From: Streptomyces sp. NBC_00536
Lineage (GTDB): Bacteria > Actinomycetota > Actinomycetes > Streptomycetales > Streptomycetaceae
Direction: 5' to 3'
NCBI RefSeq assembly: GCF_036346295.1
Contig: NZ_CP107819.1
Span: forward strand, 6,014,001 to 6,078,000
Length of the DNA: 64,000 bases
Shown: positions 43,400-51,642 of the stretch, one piece after another
How positions within the stretch are numbered: position 1 is the first letter of the stretch
Layout of the letters: every line of letters begins with the position of its first letter
Made by a program: the position numbers and the translations under genes
The notes under the pieces: generated by a model
What the model was told of the DNA's origin: nothing
What the model saw: only the letters and a program-made list of their open reading frames with translations
Databases searched by the model: none

Positions 43400-44401
43400 G
43401 TGACCACTCCCACCTCCGCCTTCCCCGCCCCCCGCCTCGGGGTCGCCCAGGCCGCCGGGCCGACGGTGGCCATCGACATCGGCGGTACGAAGATCGCCGG
43501 CGCCCTGGTGCACGCCGACGGCACGATGACCGCCACCACGCGGCGGCCCACCCCGCGCGGGACCGACGCCGAAACGGTGATGGCGGCGGTCGCCGAGGTC
43601 GTCGCCGATCTCGCCGCCGACCCGCTGTGGTCCTCGGCCGTGCGGTGCGGGATCGGCAGCGCGGGGCCCGTGGACACCTCGCGGGGCACCGTCAGCCCGG
43701 TCAACATCGGAGCCTGGCGGGAGTTCCCCGTCCTGGACCGGGTCGTCGCCGAACTGGCCCGCCGCGGTGCGGACCTGCCGACCGTCCTCGCGGGCGACGG
43801 CGTGGCCATGACCGCGGCCGAGCACTGGCTGGGCGCCGCCCGCGGGCACGCGAACGCGCTCTGCATGGTCGTGTCCACGGGCGTCGGCGGCGGCCTGATC
43901 CTCAACAACCAGCTCCACCCCGGCCCCACCGGCAACGCCGGTCACATCGGACACATCAGCGTCGCCTTCGACGGCGACCCCTGCGCCTGCGGCGGCCGCG
44001 GCTGCGTGGAATCCCTGGCCTCCGGCACCGCCATCGCCCGCCGGGCCCTCGAACAGGGCTGGACCCCGGCCGCCGGGGCCGACCGCAGCGCGGCGGGCGT
44101 CGCCGCGGCCGCCGCGGCCGGCGACCCCGTCGCCCTCGCCGCCTTCGACCGCGCGGGCCGCGCCCTGGCCGCCGCCATCGCGGCCACCGCGACCCTGGTC
44201 GAGACCGACATCGTCGTCATCGGCGGCGGCGTCGCGGCCGCCGGGGACACCCTCTTCGGCCCGATCCGCGCCCACCTGGCCTCGTACGCGACCCTGTCCT
44301 TCGTCCAGGGGCTCCAGGTCGTCCCGGCCACCCTCGGCACCCACGCGGGCCTCATCGGCGCCGCCGCCTCGGCCGCGATGCTGCTCCCGGCCCGGGCCTG
44401 A
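43400..44401 (+). CDS. ROK family sugar kinase
   Basis: A 333-residue protein. The phosphate-binding motif VAIDIGGTKIAGAL is at residues 23-36, the ROK signature runs through GPTGNAGHIGHISV, and the zinc motif CACGGRGCVE has all ligands. There is no N-terminal HTH, so it is a kinase and not an Xyl/NagC-type repressor. By context it should phosphorylate mannose or GlcNAc freed by the GH85/GH5/GH38 enzymes; glucose cannot be excluded. GTG start at 43400 with CAGGAG, 23 bp after the LacI gene. Confidence 0.92.
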   Translation: MTTPTSAFPAPRLGVAQAAGPTVAIDIGGTKIAGALVHADGTMTATTRRPTPRGTDAETVMAAVAEVVADLAADPLWSSAVRCGIGSAGPVDTSRGTVSPVNIGAWREFPVLDRVVAELARRGADLPTVLAGDGVAMTAAEHWLGAARGHANALCMVVSTGVGGGLILNNQLHPGPTGNAGHIGHISVAFDGDPCACGGRGCVESLASGTAIARRALEQGWTPAAGADRSAAGVAAAAAAGDPVALAAFDRAGRALAAAIAATATLVETDIVVIGGGVAAAGDTLFGPIRAHLASYATLSFVQGLQVVPATLGTHAGLIGAAASAAMLLPARA

Positions 44402-44416
44402 CCCCGTCCGGCAGCC

Positions 44417-45412
44417 CTACGGCTTGACCGACCGGTAGTACCGGCGGGCACCCTCGTGCAGGTCCAGCGGCTCCGTGTAGATCGCCGTCCGCAGGTCCAC
44501 GAGCTGCGCCGCGTGCACCTCGTGGCCGATCCGGTCCCGGCTGTCGATCACGGTCCGGGTGAACTGCTCGGTCAGTTCCGTCCCCGTGCGGTCCGTGGTG
44601 ACCAGCAGGTTCGGCACCGCCAGGGTCGCCACGGCCGAGGTGTTGCGGGCCCGCGCGTAGGCGTCCTGCGGCATCACCGCCGCCCGGTAGTAGTGCGTCG
44701 GACTGCCGCCGTTCTGCAGCTCCGGCACCAGGTCGCCGAGCGGCACCAGCCGGATCTCGAAGCGCTCCGAAAGCCCCCGCACCGCGTTGGTCGGCAGCCC
44801 GCCGGACCAGAAGAACGCGTCGATCCGCCCGGCCTCCAGCTCCGTGGGCATCGTGTCGATGCCGATCGGCACGGCCGTGATGTCCCGCACGGGATCGAGC
44901 TTCGCCGCCGCCAGCATCCGCTCGGAGATCAGCCGCACCCCCGACCCCGGCTGGCCGACCGCGACCCGCTTGCCTCGCAGGTCCTTGGTCGACTGGACCT
45001 TCGACGCCGCCGGGACCACCAGCTGCACGTAGTCGTCGTAGAGCCGCGCGACCCCGCGCAGGTGCGCCGCCCCCGGCTTCCCGTCGCGCTGGTACTTGGC
45101 CACCGCGTCCGCGGTCGCCACGGTGAAGTCCGCCTTGCCGTCTGCCACCCGCTCCAGGTTCTGCTGGGAGCCCTCGCTGGTCACCAGCCGTACGTCGACA
45201 CCCGGCACGTCGGTCGCGAGCGCCTGCTGGAGCAGCTCCCCGTAGCGCTGGTAGACCCCGGTGCGCACGCCCGTACTGAAGACCAGCGTTCCGCGCAGCT
45301 CGGCCTTCCCGAACGGCCACAGCCACCACAGCAGGATCCCGAGCACGGCCAGCACGGCCACCAGGCCCCGCAGGGCGCGGCGCCGGCCGACCGGGTCCAG
45401 TGCGAGGGGCAT
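44417..45412 (-). CDS. TAXI family TRAP transporter solute-binding protein
   Basis: A 331-residue protein with one N-terminal membrane segment ([22 protein letters not shown]). The TAXI-type binding domain shows [50 protein letters not shown] and [16 protein letters not shown] proteins feed TRAP permeases with dicarboxylates or amino acids, but no DctM-type permease gene is within the window. It starts at ATG 45412 (MPLALDP). It is divergent from miaB and convergent with the ROK gene, whose stop is 15 bp away. Confidence 0.88.
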   Translation of the reverse strand: MPLALDPVGRRRALRGLVAVLAVLGILLWWLWPFGKAELRGTLVFSTGVRTGVYQRYGELLQQALATDVPGVDVRLVTSEGSQQNLERVADGKADFTVATADAVAKYQRDGKPGAAHLRGVARLYDDYVQLVVPAASKVQSTKDLRGKRVAVGQPGSGVRLISERMLAAAKLDPVRDITAVPIGIDTMPTELEAGRIDAFFWSGGLPTNAVRGLSERFEIRLVPLGDLVPELQNGGSPTHYYRAAVMPQDAYARARNTSAVATLAVPNLLVTTDRTGTELTEQFTRTVIDSRDRIGHEVHAAQLVDLRTAIYTEPLDLHEGARRYYRSVKP

Positions 45413-45475
45413 GGCCGCGATCCTGCCAGCCGACCGGCGTCCTGTCACGGCGCGCCGAGCGCCTACCCTTGTCAC

Positions 45476-47005
45476 ATGAGCAGCGCGGAGCCGGGTGGAG
45501 CAGTGGACGTCATGGATGCCAAGGGCACGTACGAGGTGCGCACGTACGGGTGCCAGATGAACGTGCACGACTCCGAGCGGCTCTCGGGCCTGCTGGAGGA
45601 CGCCGGGTACGTCCGCGCGCCCGAGGGCTCCGACGGTGACGCCGACGTGGTCGTCTTCAACACCTGCGCCGTCCGCGAGAACGCCGACAACAAGCTGTAC
45701 GGCAACCTCGGCCGCCTCGCCCCGATGAAGACCAAGCGCCCCGGCATGCAGATCGCCGTCGGCGGCTGCCTCGCCCAGAAGGACCGCGACACCATCGTCC
45801 GGCGCGCCCCCTGGGTCGACGTGGTGTTCGGCACGCACAACATCGGCAAGCTGCCGGTGCTGCTGGAGCGCGCCCGCATCCAGGAGGAGGCGCAGGTCGA
45901 GATCGCGGAGTCGCTGGAGGCGTTCCCGTCCACCCTGCCGACCCGCCGCGAGTCCGCCTACGCCGCCTGGGTGTCGATCTCCGTCGGCTGCAACAACACC
46001 TGCACCTTCTGCATCGTCCCGGCCCTGCGCGGCAAGGAGGAGGACCGCCGTCCCGGCGACATCCTTGCCGAGATCGAGGCCCTCGTCGCCGAGGGCGTCT
46101 CCGAGATCACCCTGCTCGGCCAGAACGTCAACGCCTACGGCTCCGGCATGGGCGACCGCGAGGCCTTCTCGAAGCTGCTGCGCGCCTGCGGGCAGATCGA
46201 GGGCCTGGAGCGGGTCCGCTTCACCTCGCCGCACCCGCGCGACTTCACGGACGACGTGATCGCGGCGATGGCCGAGACCCCCAACGTGATGCCGCAGCTG
46301 CACATGCCGATGCAGTCCGGATCGGACACGATCCTGAAGGCGATGCGCCGCTCGTACCGGCAGGACCGCTTCCTCGGCATCATCGAGAAGGTCCGCGCCG
46401 CCATCCCGCACGCGGCCATCTCCACCGACATCATCGTGGGCTTCCCCGGCGAGACCGAGGAGGACTTCCAGCAGACGATGCACGCCGTGCGCGAGGCCCG
46501 CTTCGCGAACGCCTTCACCTTCCAGTACTCCAAGCGGCCCGGGACCCCGGCCGCCGACATGGAGGGGCAGATCCCCAAGGAAGTCGTCCAGGAGCGCTAC
46601 ATGCGCCTGGTCGCCCTCCAGGAGGAGATCTCCTGGGAGGAGAACAAGAAGCAGGTCGGCCGGACCCTGGAGGTCATGGTCGCCGAGGGCGAGGGCCGCA
46701 AGGACGGCGCCACGCACCGGCTGTCCGGGCGCGCCCCCGACAACCGCCTGGTCCACTTCACCAAGCCGGACGAGGAAGTCCGCCCCGGTGACGTGGTGAC
46801 GGTGGACATCACCTACGCCGCCCCGCACCACCTGCTGGCCGAGGGGCCGACGGGTGCGGTCCGCCGGACCCGTGCCGGGGACGCGTGGGAGAAGCGGAAC
46901 GCGGCCCCCGCGCAGCCCGCCGGAGTCATGCTGGGCATCCCCACCCTGGGCGTCCCGGCCCCCCTCCCCACCATCACCTCCGCCTGCGCGGCCCCCACCG
47001 CCTGA
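45476..47005 (+). CDS. miaB: tRNA-2-methylthio-N6-dimethylallyladenosine synthase MiaB
   Basis: A 509-residue radical-SAM methylthiotransferase. The N-terminal UPF0004 domain has three cluster Cys: C26 in YGCQMN, one in NTCAVREN and one in GGCLAQ. The radical SAM motif is CNNTCTFC near residue 175, and a TRAM domain lies at about 415-460. It adds the methylthio group to i6A37 of tRNAs reading UNN codons, after MiaA (encoded 3.4 kb further on). The last 45 residues are a poorly conserved Pro/Ala tail. It starts at ATG 45476. Confidence 0.97.
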   Translation: MSSAEPGGAVDVMDAKGTYEVRTYGCQMNVHDSERLSGLLEDAGYVRAPEGSDGDADVVVFNTCAVRENADNKLYGNLGRLAPMKTKRPGMQIAVGGCLAQKDRDTIVRRAPWVDVVFGTHNIGKLPVLLERARIQEEAQVEIAESLEAFPSTLPTRRESAYAAWVSISVGCNNTCTFCIVPALRGKEEDRRPGDILAEIEALVAEGVSEITLLGQNVNAYGSGMGDREAFSKLLRACGQIEGLERVRFTSPHPRDFTDDVIAAMAETPNVMPQLHMPMQSGSDTILKAMRRSYRQDRFLGIIEKVRAAIPHAAISTDIIVGFPGETEEDFQQTMHAVREARFANAFTFQYSKRPGTPAADMEGQIPKEVVQERYMRLVALQEEISWEENKKQVGRTLEVMVAEGEGRKDGATHRLSGRAPDNRLVHFTKPDEEVRPGDVVTVDITYAAPHHLLAEGPTGAVRRTRAGDAWEKRNAAPAQPAGVMLGIPTLGVPAPLPTITSACAAPTA

Positions 47006-47411
47006 CCGCCCGCCGGTCCGCCGCCGACCGCCGGTCCTGTGCGCCTCCGGCGGCGCCTCAAACGCCGACGGGGCTGGATTGTGCCCCATGCACCGGGGCA
47101 CGCCCTGCCGCCTGGGCATACCCAGCCCCGCCCGGCGTTTGAGGCGTGCCTGCGGGGATGCGGGGATGCGGGCCGCGTCCTCGCGCCGCCCGGGCAAAAC
47201 TCAGCCTCGCCGGCGATTGAGGCGCCGCCGGAGGCACCCGGGGCTCGGCCCGCTCATGGGCGGCTTCGGGGTGTGATCCGGGCTCGGCCGGGGGGACCTG
47301 CCAGGCCGGGGCTCGGGGCCGTCGGGCCGGCCCCGGCGGAGGCGCACCGCGGCGGGGCATGGGCGCCCGGGCAGGGCCACCGGCACGGCGTGGGCGACTA
47401 GGCTGTCGATC
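47006..47411. repeat. Gene-free region with three copies of the intergenic repeat
   Basis: Elements of the same family as the 25.0-kb array: one forward copy (47043-47078, GCGCCTCAAACGCCGACGGG core), one inverted copy (47121-47150, CCCGGCGTTTGAGGCG) and a second inverted copy (47201-47236, CAGCCTCGCCGGCGATTGAG). Forward and inverted copies can pair into a long hairpin, suitable as a terminator for miaB. The rest is GC-rich with short GGGGATGC duplications and no credible gene. Confidence 0.8.
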
Positions 47412-48128
47412 ATGCTCGTAGCCGCAGCCGTCTGCCCCGCCCCGCCCCTCCTCGTGCCCCCGGTGGCCGCCGGAGCCGCCGGTGAACTCGCCGACGCCCG
47501 CACCGCTTGCTCCGACGCCCTCGCGGTGCTCGCCGCCTCCCGTCCCGACCGGCTGATCGTGGTCGGGCCGGCCGACCCGGACGCGGGGGGCCCGTACCCG
47601 CAGGGCGCCCGCGGCGGCTTCCACGGCTTCGGCGTCGCGTGCGACGTACGCCTGGGCGAGGCCCCGGACCCGGAGGGGACCACGCGCCCGCTCCCCGCGT
47701 CCCTCGCCGTCGCCGCCTGGCTGCTCGGCCACACCGCCTGGTCAGGGGCCCCGGTGGAGGGCCTGGGCGTGGAGGAGCCGCTGAACACCGCCGACTGCCT
47801 GGAGGCGGGCCGCGAGCTGGCCGCCCGCGCCGAGCGGGTCGCCCTGCTCGTGATGGGCGACGGCAGCGCCTGCCGCACCCTGAAGGCCCCCGGCTATCTG
47901 GACGAGCGCGCCGAGGCCTTCGACGAGGCCGCCGCCCGCGCCCTCGGCTCCGCCGACGTGGCCGCGCTGACGGCCCTCGACCCGGGCCTCGCGTCCGAAC
48001 TGAAGGCGGCGGGCCGGGCCCCCTGGCAGGTGCTCGCCGGGGCCGCCGAGGGCGCGGGCCTGGAGGGCCGCCTGCTGTACGAGGACGCCCCCTACGGCGT
48101 CGGCTACTTCGTCGCTGCCTGGTCTTAG
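47412..48128 (+). CDS. LigB-like (class III extradiol dioxygenase subunit B) protein
   Basis: A 238-residue soluble protein. The fold signature MLVAAAVCPAPPLLVPPVAAG and LIVVGPADPDAG match the LigB superfamily, and the AEAFDEAAARALGSADVAALTALDPGLASEL segment is typical of the streptomycete branch near miaB. The His ligands that hold iron in true extradiol dioxygenases are not evident, so it may not be a ring-cleaving enzyme. It ends before a terminator at 48187. Confidence 0.8.
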   Translation: MLVAAAVCPAPPLLVPPVAAGAAGELADARTACSDALAVLAASRPDRLIVVGPADPDAGGPYPQGARGGFHGFGVACDVRLGEAPDPEGTTRPLPASLAVAAWLLGHTAWSGAPVEGLGVEEPLNTADCLEAGRELAARAERVALLVMGDGSACRTLKAPGYLDERAEAFDEAAARALGSADVAALTALDPGLASELKAAGRAPWQVLAGAAEGAGLEGRLLYEDAPYGVGYFVAAWS

Positions 48129-48186
48129 GCCGAACGGGTCACCCGACCCCGACCTGACAGAGAATTCGTTACGAAACCCGGTACGA

Positions 48187-48222
48187 AAAAGGGGCGCGGG
48201 GGATGACCCCCGCGCCCCTTTT
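48187..48222. terminator. Bidirectional terminator
   Basis: A perfect 16-bp stem (AAAAGGGGCGCGGGGG / CCCCCGCGCCCCTTTT) with loop ATGA. It has a T run on each strand, so it serves both the LigB-like gene and the convergent antitoxin-like gene. Confidence 0.95.
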
Positions 48223-48232
48223 CGGGATCGCG

Positions 48233-48478
48233 TCAGGAAGACGCCGGCGGTGTCGGCCCGCCGGGGTGGTCCTTGTGCGCGACCTTGCCCAGGGCGTCCT
48301 TCGCCTTGCCCGTGCCGGAGGAGATCTGGTCGCTGTACTTGCCCTTGGTCTTGGAGTCCACGACCTTGGCGACCTTGTCGAGACCGTCACCGATCTTGCC
48401 CTCGTGCTGCTGCGCGAGGTCACCCAGCTTGTCCTTGGCCGGCGCGAGCTTGGCCTTCAAATTGTCCAGCAGGCCCAT
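48233..48478 (-). CDS. Small antitoxin-like protein (MT0933/Rv0909-like family)
   Basis: An 81-residue charged helical protein (MGLLDNLKAKLAPAKDKLGDLAQQHEGKIGDGLDKVAKVVDSKTKGKYSDQI... pattern) with a Pro-rich tail. This Lys/Asp-rich KGKYSDKI signature is the actinobacterial 'antitoxin' family named from mycobacteria. No toxin gene is adjacent, so a toxin-antitoxin role is doubtful; a stress or DNA-compaction role is equally possible. ATG at 48478. Confidence 0.82.
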   Translation of the reverse strand: MGLLDNLKAKLAPAKDKLGDLAQQHEGKIGDGLDKVAKVVDSKTKGKYSDQISSGTGKAKDALGKVAHKDHPGGPTPPASS

Positions 48479-48504
48479 GGGACACCTTCCAGTGGCAGTA
48501 GCTC

Positions 48505-48711
48505 CTACGTACGGGCGCCCTCACCGGCCTCGCTGTCCGCGGCTTCCTCCGCGCACTGCTGCTTGGGGATCTCCACGCCCTCCGGCGCGGGGGTCTCCGT
48601 CTCGGCCTTGGGGGCCTCGTCGGTCACCTCGGGCTCCACCGCGGCGGCCGACTCGACGACCTCCTCGGCAGGCTCCGCGGCCTTCCGGCGAAACCGATCA
48701 AAAACGCCCAT
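48505..48711 (-). CDS. Small acidic hypothetical protein
   Basis: A 68-residue protein starting at ATG 48711 with GGGAG five bases before it. It begins with a basic amphipathic MGVFDRFRRKAAE, a possible membrane-association helix. The rest is strongly acidic and Ala/Pro/Thr-rich (EPEVTDEAPKAETETPAPE), probably disordered, with a single Cys. Similar short genes sit here in many Streptomyces. No function is assigned. It is 26 bp upstream of the antitoxin-like gene, probably the same transcript. Confidence 0.7.
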   Translation of the reverse strand: MGVFDRFRRKAAEPAEEVVESAAAVEPEVTDEAPKAETETPAPEGVEIPKQQCAEEAADSEAGEGART

Positions 48712-48885
48712 GTCTACTCCCATAACGTTACTCGTGCGGGTGAAGTTCCGCCTTGGCCGGACCGGCCACCGCCGGGCGTACGCCGGGCCGGAACCTCGCC
48801 AGGGCAACGACCCCGCTTCCGCCCCGTCACGTAACTCGATCGGGTACATGGCCGTGCCTTGACTGGGGGCTGCGAGACTGGGTCG

Positions 48886-49824
48886 GTGAGAAGCCCAGCC
48901 CCCGCACCGCGGGTCATCGCCGTCGTCGGCCCCACGGCAGCCGGAAAGTCCGATCTGGGCGTCGCCCTGGCCCGTCGGTACGACGGCGAAGTCGTCAACG
49001 CCGACTCCATGCAGCTCTACCGTGGGATGGACATCGGGACCGCCAAACTGACGCCCGCCGAACGCGGTGGCGTCGTCCACCGGCTCCTGGACGTCTGGGA
49101 CGTGACCGAGACCGCCAGCGTCGCCGAGTACCAGCGCCTCGCGCGGATCGAGATCGACCGGCTGCTCGCCGAAGGCCGTACGCCGGTCCTCGTCGGCGGC
49201 TCCGGGCTGTACGTCCGCGGCGCCCTGGACGCCATGGAGTTCCCCGGCACCGACCCGGAGGTACGGGCCCGGCTGGAGGAAGAGGTCACCCTGCGCGGCC
49301 CCGGCGCCCTGCACGCCCGCCTCGCCGCGGCAGACCCGGCCGCCGCCCTCGCGATCCTGCCCAGCAACGGCCGCCGGATCGTCCGGGCGCTGGAGGTCAT
49401 CGAGATCACCGGACGCCCGTACACGGCGAACCTGCCCGGTCACGAGTCCGTCTACGACACCGTGCAGATCGGCGTGGACGTGGCCCGGCCCGAGCTGGAC
49501 GAGCGGATCGCCCGGCGCGTGGACCGGATGTGGGAGGACGGCCTCGTCGAGGAGGTGCGGACGCTGGAGGCCCAGGGGCTGCGCGAGGGGGTCACCGCCT
49601 CCCGCGCGCTCGGCTACCAGCAGGTGCTGGACGCGCTGGCGGGACGCTGCACCGAAGCGGAGGCCAAGGCCGAGACGGTCCGCGCGACCAAGCGGTTCGC
49701 CCGCAGGCAGGACTCCTGGTTCCGCCGGGACCCCCGGGTCCACTGGCTCAGCGGGGCCGCGAGCGACCGCGCGGAACTCCCCGGACTCGCGCAGTCGTTG
49801 GTCGAACGAGCGGTCACAGCCTGA
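48886..49824 (+). CDS. miaA: tRNA dimethylallyltransferase MiaA
   Basis: A 312-residue enzyme. The P-loop GPTAAGKS is at 15-22, with the substrate motifs VNADSMQLYRGMDIGTAK and VGGSGLYVRGALD, and the tRNA-binding helix NGRRIVRALEVIEITG. It transfers the dimethylallyl group to A37 of tRNA, making i6A for MiaB. The GTG start at 48886 (VRSPAPAP) was chosen over upstream ATG codons because it keeps the normal length. Confidence 0.96.
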   Translation: MRSPAPAPRVIAVVGPTAAGKSDLGVALARRYDGEVVNADSMQLYRGMDIGTAKLTPAERGGVVHRLLDVWDVTETASVAEYQRLARIEIDRLLAEGRTPVLVGGSGLYVRGALDAMEFPGTDPEVRARLEEEVTLRGPGALHARLAAADPAAALAILPSNGRRIVRALEVIEITGRPYTANLPGHESVYDTVQIGVDVARPELDERIARRVDRMWEDGLVEEVRTLEAQGLREGVTASRALGYQQVLDALAGRCTEAEAKAETVRATKRFARRQDSWFRRDPRVHWLSGAASDRAELPGLAQSLVERAVTA

Positions 49825-49950
49825 TCACGTGATGGCATCGGGACGCTCCGGGCGCCTGTTCGGAGCCCGGGGCCGTGCCATCATCAAACTCAGGCCGGTG
49901 TGGACACCGGCGGTGATCGACAACGTACGAAGTCCGAGTGGGGAGGGCGC

Positions 49951-50547
49951 GTGGCGATGGAGGCCGGCCCTCGAGACACCGGGCGGGAGCGCGACCGGCA
50001 GGAAACGGATCCGGTGCTTCAGGACGGACTCGATCTGCCCGAGGACGGACTCGGTCTGCCCGCCGAACCCGTGCGTCTGACTCCCGACGGCCCGGACGGC
50101 CCCGACGCGCTCGCGGGCCTGGACGGCCTGCCCGGCACCGCCGGTCTGCCGGGCGGTCTGGACGGCCTGACGGGACTGGACGCCGCCGACGCCGCGGCCG
50201 CGCAGGCCCCCGAGTTCGAGGTCGAACTGCGCCCGCAGCGCCGCCTGCGGATCTGGCAGATCGCGCCCATCGTGATGCTGGCCGCCGCCGGGTCCCTGAT
50301 GTTCGCTTTCCCGCTCGCCTTCGAGTTCGGTGACGGCGGCGCCGTCGTCGCCATGCTGGGCCTGCTGATCAGCTCCTGCGCCGGCGGCTGGGGCATGATG
50401 GCCGCCCGCCGCGTCGGCTACACCTGGCCCGGGCTCCCGGCCCGCGGCTCCGGCCGCCGCCCGGACTGGCGCATCGCCGGCCTCTACGCGGTGGTCGTTC
50501 TGGCCCTGGCGGCCCTGGCGGTCCTGCGCGTGGCGCGCCTGCGCTGA
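49951..50547 (+). CDS. Membrane protein of unknown function
   Basis: A 198-residue protein with a GTG start at 49951 preceded by GGGAGGG. Residues 1-100 are a soluble Asp/Gly/Leu/Pro-rich region with repeated GLDGLPG-type turns. Three membrane segments follow (about residues 103-125, 128-150, 172-195) with a conserved-looking core QRRLRIWQIAPIVMLAAAGSLMF. No family recognised. It lies between miaA and dapF in the same direction and is probably co-transcribed. Confidence 0.75.
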   Translation: MAMEAGPRDTGRERDRQETDPVLQDGLDLPEDGLGLPAEPVRLTPDGPDGPDALAGLDGLPGTAGLPGGLDGLTGLDAADAAAAQAPEFEVELRPQRRLRIWQIAPIVMLAAAGSLMFAFPLAFEFGDGGAVVAMLGLLISSCAGGWGMMAARRVGYTWPGLPARGSGRRPDWRIAGLYAVVVLALAALAVLRVARLR

Positions 50548-50619
50548 CCCCTCGGTGGTCCGGCCCGGCCGACCGGCCCGGCCGACTTCGCGCGCGCCGC
50601 GGGTTTGTACGATGTGAAC

Positions 50620-51501
50620 GTGACCACCACCACCGCGCCGCTGGCGTTCCTCAAGGGCCACGGGACCGAGAACGACTTCGTGATCGTCCCGGACCCGGAC
50701 AACGCCATCGACCTGCCCGCCGCCGCCGTCGCCCGGCTCTGCGACCGCCGGGCCGGACTCGGCGGGGACGGGGTGCTGCACGTGGTGCGCTCCGCCGCGC
50801 ACCCCGAGGCCCGCTCGATGGCCGAAGAGGCCGAGTGGTTCATGGACTACCGCAACGGCGACGGCTCCATCGCCGAGATGTGCGGCAACGGCGTCCGCGT
50901 CTTCGCCCGCTACCTCCAGCACGCCGGGTACGCCGAGGCCGGCGACCTCGCCGTCGCCACCCGCGGCGGCGTCAAGCGGGTCCACCTCCACAAGGACGGC
51001 TCCGTCACCGTCGCCATGGGCCGCGCGGTCCTGCCCGAGGGCGAGGTCACCGTCACGGTCGGCCCGAAGAGCTGGCCCGCGCGCAACGTGAACATGGGGA
51101 ACCCGCACGCCGTCGCCTTCGTTGAATCCCTCGACGACGCCGGGAACCTGTTCGCCGCCCCCGCCTTCGGCCCGGCGTCCGCGTACCCGACGGGTGTCAA
51201 TGTCGAGTTCGTCGTCGACCGCGGCCCCCGGCACGTCGCGATGCGCGTCCACGAGCGCGGATCCGGCGAGACCCGCTCCTGCGGCACCGGCGCCTGCGCG
51301 GTCGCCGTGGCCACCGCCCGCCGCGACGGGGCCGACCCCGCCGTCACCGGCGAGCAGGCCACGTACACCGTCGACCTGCCCGGCGGCACCCTGGTCATCA
51401 CCGAGCACCCCGACGGCTCGGTGGACATGACCGGACCGGCCGTCATCGTCGCCGCGGGCGAGTTCGACGCGGCCTGGCTCACCGAAACGGCTTTCGGCTA
51501 G
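50620..51501 (+). CDS. dapF: Diaminopimelate epimerase
   Basis: A 293-residue enzyme with both catalytic cysteines, C88 in EMCGNGVR and C221 in SCGTGACA. It converts LL- to meso-diaminopimelate. Streptomyces peptidoglycan uses the LL form, so here its product mainly feeds lysine synthesis. The N-terminal LAFLKGHGTENDFVIV is canonical. I chose the GTG at 50620; a TTG at 50605 is possible. Neither has a clear ribosome-binding site. Confidence 0.96.
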   Translation: MTTTTAPLAFLKGHGTENDFVIVPDPDNAIDLPAAAVARLCDRRAGLGGDGVLHVVRSAAHPEARSMAEEAEWFMDYRNGDGSIAEMCGNGVRVFARYLQHAGYAEAGDLAVATRGGVKRVHLHKDGSVTVAMGRAVLPEGEVTVTVGPKSWPARNVNMGNPHAVAFVESLDDAGNLFAAPAFGPASAYPTGVNVEFVVDRGPRHVAMRVHERGSGETRSCGTGACAVAVATARRDGADPAVTGEQATYTVDLPGGTLVITEHPDGSVDMTGPAVIVAAGEFDAAWLTETAFG

Positions 51502-51642
51502 AGCTTCCCTCTAATGGGTGATCCGTTTCACGCTGAGCGAGAGCTGGACTGCGCCACGTGGTGGGGTCGGTAGCATCAGGCACCGGCCCTGAGGGCTCAC
51601 CCCATGCCCGCCACCGCCGGTCGAAGCCGCCGGAGGTGCCCC

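Noticed and set aside
48233..48711. Toxin-antitoxin pair formed by the two small genes
   Set aside because: The neighbour is a disordered acidic protein with no toxin features; the family name 'antitoxin' alone is not evidence.
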